Shown here piece after piece: positions 1-5,547 of a DNA stretch of 5,547 bases (positions within the stretch are counted from its first letter, which is position 1; every line of letters starts with the position of its first letter). The translations under genes were made by a program, and so were the position numbers. The DNA comes from an uncultured Eubacteriales bacterium. Its GTDB lineage: Bacteria; Bacillota_A; Clostridia; Lachnospirales; Lachnospiraceae. The stretch is from NCBI GenBank assembly GCA_900321365.1, contig ONVT01000321.1, forward strand, positions 1-5,547, read 5' to 3'. The notes beneath the pieces were generated by a model that did no database searches, was not told the DNA's origin, and worked only from the letters and a program-made list of their open reading frames with translations.

Positions 1-2
1 AT

Positions 3-959
3 TCACAGCTCCTGACTGCCTTCCGGAGTCACGTCAAACAAAGCCTGCACAAATGCCTCCGCGTCGAACTTCTGCAGATCCTCGATCTTCTCACCGACGC
101 CAATATACTTGACCGGGATCCCGAGTTCGGAATGAATCGCGGCGGCGATCCCTCCCTTTGCCGTACCGTCCAGCTTCGTGAGAATGATCCCGGAAACCGG
201 CGTGACCGCCTGGAATTCCCTTGCCTGAGCCAGGGCGTTCTGCCCGGTTGTGCCGTCCAGGACGACCAGGGTCTCCCGGAACGCTTCCGGGTATTCCCTG
301 TCGATGATCCGGTTGATCTTTCCCAGCTCATTCATCAGGTTCTTCTTGTTGTGGAGGCGTCCCGCCGTGTCGATGATCAGGATATCCGCGTTTCTGGATT
401 TCGCGGACGCGATCGCGTCATAGACGATCGAACCGGGATCGGAACCCTCCTGACCGGAAATGATCGGAACCCCGGCACGGTTTGCCCACTCGGTCAGCTG
501 TTCTCCCGCCGCCGCGCGGAACGTGTCCGCCGCGGCCAGGATAACGCTCTTCCCCTGGTCTTTCAGGATTCCGGCAAGCTTGCCGATACTGGTCGTCTTC
601 CCGACGCCGTTGACGCCGACAATCAGGACGACACTCTTCCTGTTTTCAAACTCATAATCCGTCTCGCCGACGCTCAGCTGGTCGCGGATGGACTCCATGA
701 GAAGCTCACGGCACTCCTGCGGATCCGAGATCCTGCGTTCCTTCACTTTTTCCTTCAGGTCATCGATGATGTCTGTCGTCGCCTTGATTCCTACGTCGCC
801 CATGATGAGAATCTCTTCGATCTCCTCATAGAAGTCGTCATCGATCTTTGAATACCCGGAAAACACGGAATCAAATCCGGATACGATGCTGCTTCTTGTC
901 TTGGACAGTCCCGCCGCCAGGCGCCGGAAAAAGCCTTTCTTTTCCTTTTCAACAGACAT
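3..959 (-). CDS. ftsY: Signal recognition particle receptor FtsY (SRP-type GTPase)
   Basis: FtsY is the membrane-associated receptor that docks the SRP (Ffh-4.5S/6S RNA)-ribosome complex at the Sec translocon; paired GTP hydrolysis with Ffh releases the cargo. With the start chosen here it has 318 residues. Residues 9-26 (GFFRRLAAGLSKTRSSIV) form a basic, amphipathic stretch fitting the membrane-targeting helix. The helical N domain follows, with FYEEIEEILIMGDVG at about 44-58. The G domain shows P-loop GVNGVGKTT (115-123), DTFRAAAGEQL (145-155), DTAGR (197-201), GQNALAQAREF (239-249), TKLDG (261-265) and GVGE (287-290). The long acidic A domain of E. coli FtsY is absent, as is usual in Bacillota. 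The ATG at 959 is preferred because AAGGAG (972-967) lies 7 nt upstream. The in-frame ATG at 965 abuts that site, and the GTG at 998 has no good site. The gene lies 114 nt behind smc, probably in the same operon. The stop is TGA at 5-3. Confidence 0.96.
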   Translation of the reverse strand: MSVEKEKKGFFRRLAAGLSKTRSSIVSGFDSVFSGYSKIDDDFYEEIEEILIMGDVGIKATTDIIDDLKEKVKERRISDPQECRELLMESIRDQLSVGETDYEFENRKSVVLIVGVNGVGKTTSIGKLAGILKDQGKSVILAAADTFRAAAGEQLTEWANRAGVPIISGQEGSDPGSIVYDAIASAKSRNADILIIDTAGRLHNKKNLMNELGKINRIIDREYPEAFRETLVVLDGTTGQNALAQAREFQAVTPVSGIILTKLDGTAKGGIAAAIHSELGIPVKYIGVGEKIEDLQKFDAEAFVQALFDVTPEGSQEL

Positions 960-965
960 ACTCAT

Positions 966-973
966 TCTCCTTA
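966..973 (-). promoter_or_regulatory. Ribosome binding site of ftsY
   Basis: TAAGGAGA read on the minus strand. The core AAGGAG (972-967) is a near-perfect Shine-Dalgarno sequence 7 nt before the ATG at 959. It directly touches the other in-frame ATG at 965, which is too close for normal initiation. The site therefore decides the start codon. It is also the strongest such site in the window, consistent with ftsY initiating on its own rather than only by coupling to smc. Confidence 0.85.
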
Positions 974-989
974 TAAACGCCGGTTTTAT
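973..989 (-). other. Weak AU-rich inverted repeat just before the ftsY ribosome binding site
   Basis: On the minus strand ATAAA (989-985) and TTTAT (977-973) are perfect complements around the 7-nt loop ACCGGCG (984-978). A sixth C-G pair is possible if one A is bulged. The stem ends exactly where the Shine-Dalgarno core begins. Five A-U pairs alone are weak, so the structure may matter only together with loop pairing: the loop repeats the 5' arm of the hairpin at 1023-1039. Seen in sequence; the function is inference. Confidence 0.35.
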
Positions 990-1022
990 CTGACTCACCT
1001 GTTCTCGGCATCATGACTCCGT

Positions 1023-1039
1023 CACCGGCTTCGCCGGTG
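1023..1039 (-). other. Perfect 7-bp GC-rich hairpin in the smc-ftsY spacer (no T-tract)
   Basis: On the minus strand CACCGGC (1039-1033), loop GAA (1032-1030) and GCCGGTG (1029-1023) form a perfect 7-bp stem with a 3-nt loop. The following bases (ACGGAGTCATG) contain no run of T, so this does not look like a classical intrinsic terminator, and ftsY remains readable on the smc transcript. It may be an RNA stability element, a pause or partial attenuator, or a member of a small dispersed repeat family. Nothing in the window decides between these. Confidence 0.6.
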
Positions 1040-1055
1040 CCACCTCATGCCCAAG

Positions 1056-1075
1056 GATGCGAATCCAGTCGCATC
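1056..1075 (-). other. 7-bp hairpin overlapping the smc stop codon
   Basis: On the minus strand GATGCGA (1075-1069) and TCGCATC (1062-1056) are perfect complements around the 6-nt loop CTGGAT (1068-1063). The 5' arm begins with the last two bases of the smc TGA stop (1076-1074), so a terminating ribosome would cover and melt it. There is no T-tract behind it. It sits 16 nt before the second hairpin of the same spacer. Confidence 0.5.
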
Positions 1076-4000
1076 ACGTCAGCTCACTCTCGACAAGGTC
1101 AACCGACACGAGGGCGGACACGCCCCTCTCCTGCATCGTGATTCCGTAGAGACGGTCGCACGAGGACATGGAGCCTCTCCGGTGCGTGATCACGATGAAC
1201 TGCGTGTGCTTCGTCAGCTTGTGCAGGTACTTCGCGAAACGGTCGACATTCGCCTCGTCCAGGGCCGACTCGATTTCGTCGAGAAGGCAGAACGGAGAAG
1301 GCTTCAGGTTCTGGATCGCGAACAGCAGCGCAATCGCCGTCAGGCTCTTCTCTCCTCCGGAGAGCTGCAGCATATTCTGGAGCTTCTTGCCGGGGGGCTG
1401 GGCGATCACACGGATTCCCGCGTCAAGGATATCCTCATCCTCCACCAGCTCCAGCGTTCCCTTGCCGCCTCCAAACAGTTCGCGGAAGGTATGATCGAAC
1501 TCTGCCCTCATCCGCTCGAACTGTTCACGGAACTGCAGCCGCATGCTCCCGTCCAGCTGGTCGATGATCTTTTTCAGATCCTCCGCGCTCTTCACGAGAT
1601 CCTCATGCTGCGCAGTCAGGAATTCATAGCGCTCCGAAACCTCCTTGTACTGCTCGATCGCGCCTACATTCACATTCCCGAGGGCCTTGATCTCGCGGCG
1701 GAGGTCGGCAAGACGCTTCTTCAGGGATGTCACGGATCCCGGATCTTCCCTGCGGAGCTCCTGGCACTGAACCGGCGTCAGGTCATATTCCTCCCAGAGG
1801 TACTCGATGCTCTTCTCCTGGCTCTCCTCCAGCTTCTTCCACTGTTCCTCAAGCCGGAAAGTTTCGCGGTCAAGCCGGCTGATCTCCGAGGACAGCTCCT
1901 CCCTTCTGTCAAAGAAGGACTTCCTCTGCGTCAGCTTCTCTTCCTTTTCCGAAGAAAGTGTTTCCACCTTTTCGCCAAGTTCTTTCTCGCTTTCCTTTGT
2001 CTGAGCGATCAGATCCCTCAGCTCCAGAATCTGAGAGCGTTTCTCTTCCTTCTCCTGCCGGATGCTCTCGATCCTTCCCTGAATCTCTTCCTCCTCGCGG
2101 CTGCGGCTGTCCACTTCCTCGCCGAGGCGGGTCAGGTTCTGGGAAATGAAATTCATTTCCTGCGACAGGCCTGCCGTTTTCACACGAATCTTTGACAGAT
2201 TTTCCTCCGCAAGGGAGAGTTCTCCGGTCAGCGCATCCAGCTTCCCGGACATCTCCCCGATCCGCTCCTGTTCCTCTTTCTCGGAGGCATCGCTCTTCTC
2301 AAGGTCAGCACCGCTGAGCGCTTTCTCGCCTTCGAGCTTCTTCCGGTCCTGTGCTATCTGCTCCCTCTGCGTGGCGATCTGGTCGCGGGCGGACCTGGTA
2401 TCCTGCATCCGTCCGGAGAGATCCTTCATCTGCCGGTCAAGAGAGGAAAGCTCATATTCATTTTTCTGCATCAGGCCGGACAGAGCGGCAATCTCATCCC
2501 TGAGGCGGTTGCGCTTCGTATGATCGTCTTCCACCTTCTGGTCCAGCTCGTCGAGCTGTTTCTTCATCCGCTCCAGCTTTTTCTTCGCGTCGTCGATCTC
2601 ACGTCTTCTTCCCAGAAGGTTGCTGTTGTTTTTAAATGCGCCCCCGGTCATGGATCCGCCGGGGCTGATCAGCTCACCGTCCAGCGTCACGAGACGCAGG
2701 CTGTAGCGGTATGCCCTGGCGATCTCAACCGCACGGTCGATGTTCTCCACTACGATGGTGCGTCCGAGGAGGTTCTGCACGAGATCGGCAAACCTGTCCT
2801 CGTATGTCACGATATCCGAAGCCAGCCCGATCACACCTCTCTCGTCCAGAACCTGCTTCTCTCTGAGCTGACGGCTGTTCTTCATCGCAGTCAGGGGAAG
2901 GAAGGTTGCGCGTCCGAAGCGGTTCTCCTTCAGGAAGGAGATCATCTGCTTCGCTGTCTTCTCGTTGTCGGTGACAATATTCTGGATGTTTCCGCCCAGA
3001 GCGGTTTCCACTGCAAGCTCATACTTCTTCGAGGTCTGGATCAGATCCGCGACAACCCCGAGGATTCCGGGAACGCGCCCCTTCTGCTCCATCACCCGGC
3101 GGATGGAACCGCTGTAGCCTTCATAGCGCTCCGTAATCGCGCGGAGCGTGTCAAACCGCGAGGACTCTCTCTGATAATCCTCGCGGAGCTTTGAAAGACG
3201 GTCAGACCCGTCGAGGAAGCTCCGGTGCACTTCTTCAAGCCGCTCAGACAGCCGCACACTTCTTTCCTGGAGGGATTCCGACTGCTTTTTCTCATCCTGA
3301 AGGCGCTGGTCCAGCTCGTCTTTGTTCTGGTTCTGCGAGCGCTCCTCACTGAGAAGCGTCAGCTCACGGCTGTTCAGATCGGCCTCCCGGAGGGCGATCT
3401 GCTCGATCATCGTGGAGGCTCTCTGGCGTCCGGTCTGAATCTCGGTCCGCTCATTCAGGATCCGGATGATCCTCTCCTTGCCGGCGTCGATCTGCGCATT
3501 TACATCCGTGATCTTCTCATTCAGGCCGCGGACGGTTTCCTCCGCACCTGCGCGCTCCTCTTCACAGCTCTGAATCTCCGTTAGCAGGGCCTGCCTGCGC
3601 TGAGTGGAGGATTCAATCTGTTCTTTTCTCTGGGTGATCTCATTTTTCAGACGCTGGGAGCGCAGACGCAGCTCTTCATCACCCGCCTCAAGAGAGCGGA
3701 TCTGATCCTCGGCCAGGTCGATCGCACCCGCGTGCTCCTGCCTTCTGAGACGGACTGCGGACAATTCTTCATTTGCGCCGATCAGGGAACTGTCAATGCC
3801 GCGAATCTCTTCATCGAGTTCCTCATAACGGCTCTTCGCACCCTCCAGCTGCGCCTGAATGTCGTCCTGTTCCTTCCGGGCGTTTTCGAGCTTTTCCTTT
3901 GCGCGGCTCAGGTTCTCCTCAAATCGGTCATTTTCGATGAGAAACAGATTCACATCGACGATCTTCATCTCATCGCGCCGGGCCAGATAGATCTTCGCCG

Positions 4001-4631
4001 TCTCACTCTGCTCCTTCAGCGGGCCGACCTGACGCTCCAGCTCGCTCAGGATATCGTTCACGCGTACCAGGTTCGCCTGCTCACTGTCAAGCTTTTTCAC
4101 GGCAGCCATCTTGCGGTGCTTGTATTTGACGATTCCGGCAGCTTCGTCAAACAGCTCCCTGCGCTCATCGGGCTTGCCGTTCAGGATCTTCTCTACCTGG
4201 CCCTGCCCGATCAGGGAATAACCCTCCTTGCCGATGCCGGTGTCAAAAAACAGCTCCTGGATATCCTTCATCCGGACAGCCGTCCCGTTGATCAGATATT
4301 CTGACTCGCCGGACCTGTACAGGCGTCTCGCGACCGTAACCTCCTCATAATCGATCGGGAGCGCATGATCCGCATTGTCCAGGGTGATCGCGACATAAGC
4401 ATAGCTCATCGGCCGGCGCTGCACAGTGCCGGAGAAAATGACATCCTGCATGGAGCCTCCGCGCAGCTGCTTTGCAGACTGCTCGCCGAGCACCCAGCGG
4501 ATCGCGTCGGATACATTGGACTTGCCCGAACCGTTCGGGCCCACTACGCCTGTGATTCCATTGTGGAACTGAAGTACAATCTTATTCGCAAAGGACTTGA
4601 AGCCCTGCAGTTCCAGACTCTTAAGATACAT
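1074..4631 (-). CDS. smc: Chromosome segregation ATPase Smc (condensin subunit)
   Basis: Smc dimerises and, with ScpA and ScpB, forms the bacterial condensin that compacts and separates newly replicated chromosomes by ATP-driven DNA loop extrusion. Its 1185 residues match the family (about 1186 in B. subtilis). The N-terminal head half shows Walker A GPNGSGKS (31-38), the arginine-finger region QLRGGSMQD (R57) and Q-loop IGQGQ (141-145). A long E/K/R/Q-rich coiled coil follows (about 175-505), then the hinge (about 510-675, with ALGGNIQNIV and GGSMTGG), and the returning coiled coil (about 676-1035). The C-terminal head half carries signature LSGGEK (1090-1095), Walker B LLDE with catalytic E1119, D-loop ALDEAN and H-loop ITHR (1148-1151). 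All ATPase residues are present. The ATG at 4631 lies inside the end of rnc (11-nt overlap), and MYLKSLELQGFKSFA is the standard Smc N terminus. scpA and scpB are not in this window. Confidence 0.98.
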   Translation of the reverse strand: MYLKSLELQGFKSFANKIVLQFHNGITGVVGPNGSGKSNVSDAIRWVLGEQSAKQLRGGSMQDVIFSGTVQRRPMSYAYVAITLDNADHALPIDYEEVTVARRLYRSGESEYLINGTAVRMKDIQELFFDTGIGKEGYSLIGQGQVEKILNGKPDERRELFDEAAGIVKYKHRKMAAVKKLDSEQANLVRVNDILSELERQVGPLKEQSETAKIYLARRDEMKIVDVNLFLIENDRFEENLSRAKEKLENARKEQDDIQAQLEGAKSRYEELDEEIRGIDSSLIGANEELSAVRLRRQEHAGAIDLAEDQIRSLEAGDEELRLRSQRLKNEITQRKEQIESSTQRRQALLTEIQSCEEERAGAEETVRGLNEKITDVNAQIDAGKERIIRILNERTEIQTGRQRASTMIEQIALREADLNSRELTLLSEERSQNQNKDELDQRLQDEKKQSESLQERSVRLSERLEEVHRSFLDGSDRLSKLREDYQRESSRFDTLRAITERYEGYSGSIRRVMEQKGRVPGILGVVADLIQTSKKYELAVETALGGNIQNIVTDNEKTAKQMISFLKENRFGRATFLPLTAMKNSRQLREKQVLDERGVIGLASDIVTYEDRFADLVQNLLGRTIVVENIDRAVEIARAYRYSLRLVTLDGELISPGGSMTGGAFKNNSNLLGRRREIDDAKKKLERMKKQLDELDQKVEDDHTKRNRLRDEIAALSGLMQKNEYELSSLDRQMKDLSGRMQDTRSARDQIATQREQIAQDRKKLEGEKALSGADLEKSDASEKEEQERIGEMSGKLDALTGELSLAEENLSKIRVKTAGLSQEMNFISQNLTRLGEEVDSRSREEEEIQGRIESIRQEKEEKRSQILELRDLIAQTKESEKELGEKVETLSSEKEEKLTQRKSFFDRREELSSEISRLDRETFRLEEQWKKLEESQEKSIEYLWEEYDLTPVQCQELRREDPGSVTSLKKRLADLRREIKALGNVNVGAIEQYKEVSERYEFLTAQHEDLVKSAEDLKKIIDQLDGSMRLQFREQFERMRAEFDHTFRELFGGGKGTLELVEDEDILDAGIRVIAQPPGKKLQNMLQLSGGEKSLTAIALLFAIQNLKPSPFCLLDEIESALDEANVDRFAKYLHKLTKHTQFIVITHRRGSMSSCDRLYGITMQERGVSALVSVDLVESELT

Positions 4632-5325
4632 GTATTCCTCTTTGCCTTAACTCGATCAGTGCCTTGTAGGCAGCTTCCATCTCAGCGCCTTTCTTGGTGC
4701 TGCCGCCGCCCTCTCCCAGCGGCATCTCTCCTATGGAAACAGCCACCGTAAAATGTTTATCATGATCCGGTCCTTCTTCTCTGACGACCTCGTAGATCAG
4801 CTCCTCGAGAGGAAACTCTCTCTGGGCGACCTCCTGCAGGATCGTCTTACTGTCGTAGAACAGTGCCTTGTGTTCGATGTCATTCAGAATAAACCGCCGG
4901 ATGAAGTCGTCTGCCTGATCGAGTCCCCTGTCAAGATAGACCGCGCCGATCAGAGCCTCAAGGGCATCCGAAATGATGGAATTGCGGCTCCTTCCCCCCG
5001 TATGTTCCTCGCCTTTTCCGAGGAGAAGGTATTGCGGAAGGCCGAGCTGCCTCGCGCACAGGGCAAGCGTCGGCTCGCATACAATACTCGCTCTGAGCCT
5101 GGTCAGATTTCCCTCCGGCATATCCGGATACTGGACATACAAATACCTGGAGCTCACAAGCTCCAGTACCGCATCTCCAAGAAATTCAAGCCGCTCATTA
5201 TCCCCGCCTCCCTGTACCTTGTGTTCGTTGGCATAGGAGCTGTGGCTGAGCGCCTGCAGCAGAAGGGACGGATCCTTAAATGAGATGCCGATGATCTCCT
5301 CCAGGTCCCTGATTCTGTCGTCCAT
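4621..5325 (-). CDS. rnc: Ribonuclease III
   Basis: RNase III cleaves double-stranded RNA with magnesium, producing 2-nt 3' overhangs. It separates the 16S and 23S rRNA precursors and processes or degrades structured mRNAs in the cytoplasm. Its 234 residues are a normal full length. The nuclease domain (about 1-150) carries the signature NERLEFLGDAVL (43-54). By alignment with the E. coli enzyme from memory, the catalytic acids are E44, E47, D51, E71, D120 and E123; all are present, the last two in IISDALEALIGAVYLD. A C-terminal double-stranded RNA binding domain (about 157-227) starts at YDSKTILQE and ends in GSTKKGAEMEAAYKAL, which includes the RNA-contacting KK pair (211-212). It begins 20 nt after the acpP stop and overlaps smc by 11 nt, so all three are probably co-transcribed. 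E. coli RNase III cleaves a hairpin in its own leader; no such structure is visible in the short gap before this gene. Confidence 0.97.
   Translation of the reverse strand: MDDRIRDLEEIIGISFKDPSLLLQALSHSSYANEHKVQGGGDNERLEFLGDAVLELVSSRYLYVQYPDMPEGNLTRLRASIVCEPTLALCARQLGLPQYLLLGKGEEHTGGRSRNSIISDALEALIGAVYLDRGLDQADDFIRRFILNDIEHKALFYDSKTILQEVAQREFPLEELIYEVVREEGPDHDKHFTVAVSIGEMPLGEGGGSTKKGAEMEAAYKALIELRQRGIHVS
4636..4641 (-). promoter_or_regulatory. Ribosome binding site of smc, inside the rnc coding region
   Basis: AGAGGA on the minus strand, 4 nt before the smc ATG at 4631. It lies within the rnc Arg-Gly codons near the C terminus. The spacing is a little short but the match is good, and the smc start is fixed independently by the conserved protein N terminus. 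Ribosomes finishing rnc pass over this site, which favours translational coupling. Confidence 0.7.
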
Positions 5326-5337
5326 CTGTTGTAATTG

Positions 5338-5345
5338 TCTCCCTC
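5338..5345 (-). promoter_or_regulatory. Ribosome binding site of rnc
   Basis: GAGGGAGA on the minus strand, beginning immediately after the acpP TAA stop (5348-5346). The core AGGGAG ends 13 nt before the rnc ATG at 5325, which is somewhat long. No other start codon fits better, and the N terminus MDDRIRDLEEIIG is typical of RNase III, so the start is kept. The 20-nt gap between the genes holds no room for a promoter. Confidence 0.55.
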
Positions 5346-5547
5346 TTAATTAGTGGCGCTTTTGATTGCCTCTACGGCGTCCCCGACCGTCACGATCGTC
5401 TCCGCCGCCTCGGTCGGAATCTGGATATTGAACTCTTCCTCCACCGCCATGATAATCTGAAATACATCCAGGCTGTCCGCCCCCAGATCATCCTTAAATG
5501 TTGTCTCCATGGTAATCTCGTCCAGATCCACACTCAGCACATCCGCA
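5346..5547 (-). CDS. acpP: Acyl carrier protein, 5' end outside the window
   Basis: AcpP carries growing acyl chains on a phosphopantetheine arm during type II fatty-acid synthesis and supplies acyl groups for phospholipid synthesis. The window shows the last 66 residues; the reading frame stays open to the edge (Ala-Asp precede the GTG at 5540), so about 10 N-terminal residues are missing and that GTG is an internal Val, not the start. The attachment serine sits in GADSLD (serine about residue 25 of the visible part). After it come the acidic helix [12 protein letters not shown], which enzymes of the pathway recognise, and the conserved [19 protein letters not shown] end. The stop is TAA at 5348-5346. 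Placement directly before rnc is common in Bacillota, often behind plsX or fab genes, which would lie beyond the edge. A dedicated carrier protein for a secondary pathway is unlikely given the neighbours. Confidence 0.95.
   Translation of the reverse strand, partial: ADVLSVDLDEITMETTFKDDLGADSLDVFQIIMAVEEEFNIQIPTEAAETIVTVGDAVEAIKSATN

Noticed and set aside
132..851. 239-codon open frame on the plus strand
   Set aside because: It is antisense and in register with the conserved GTPase domain of ftsY, so it is a by-product of codon choice.
1023..1039. Intrinsic terminator between smc and ftsY
   Set aside because: The stem is perfect and GC-rich, but no T-tract follows on the minus strand and none precedes it for plus-strand reading, so it is listed as a hairpin of unknown role.
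966..1073. A sigma-70 type promoter for ftsY in the spacer
   Set aside because: Sequences resembling a -10 box (GATAAA, TTATAA) occur, but no -35 box lies at suitable spacing, so a promoter is not supported.
1047..2195. 382-codon open frame on the plus strand
   Set aside because: It lies antisense to the intact smc gene in the same codon register. Its Leu-rich, low-complexity product is the mirror of a coiled coil, and it matches no family I recognise.
3092..3349. 85-codon minus-strand frame inside smc
   Set aside because: It is an out-of-frame shadow within the coiled coil and hinge coding region of smc, rich in Arg and Ser with no recognisable domain.
4753..5283. 176-codon open frame on the plus strand
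   Set aside because: It is antisense to rnc, whose catalytic motifs are all intact. No ribosome binding site or family resemblance was seen.
5346..5540. A 64-residue acyl carrier protein starting at the GTG at 5540
   Set aside because: The frame is open further upstream to the window edge, and family length requires about 10 more residues, so this GTG encodes an internal Val.

Overview
The window is a compact stretch of a housekeeping operon, read entirely on the minus strand in the order acpP (5' end cut off by the window edge) > rnc > smc > ftsY. The order rnc-smc-ftsY behind the acyl carrier protein gene is the classic arrangement of Bacillota. The protein sequences (ACP with [12 protein letters not shown], FtsY with FYEEIEEILIMGDVGI, a 1185-residue Smc) look most like Clostridia, probably Lachnospiraceae or a close relative with moderately high GC. 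The family-level placement is inferred from remembered sequence flavour, not from a search.

Layout, in the direction of transcription (high to low coordinates): the tail of acpP (5547-5346); a 20-nt gap with a ribosome binding site; rnc (5325-4621); smc (4631-1074), which overlaps the end of rnc by 11 nt; a 114-nt spacer (1073-960); then ftsY (959-3). The genes are intact, with all catalytic motifs visible and no frameshifts. Only the acpP start lies outside. No tRNA, rRNA, mobile element, CRISPR array, convincing promoter or intrinsic terminator is visible.

The genes serve different core processes: fatty-acid synthesis (AcpP), double-stranded RNA processing (RNase III), chromosome organisation and segregation (Smc, which needs ScpA and ScpB from elsewhere), and membrane protein targeting (FtsY, the SRP receptor). 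Tight spacing and overlap suggest one transcript with translational coupling. I see no evidence of a new biological system in the coding part.

The one stretch the genes do not explain is the smc-ftsY spacer. It holds a 7-bp hairpin formed partly by the smc stop codon, a second perfect 7-bp GC-rich hairpin, and a weak AU-rich hairpin just before the ftsY ribosome binding site. The loop of the third repeats the 5' arm of the second (ACCGGCG), so alternative pairing is possible. It also holds a 20-21 codon reading frame that ends inside ftsY. These are modest, testable hints of cis-regulation of ftsY, not proof.
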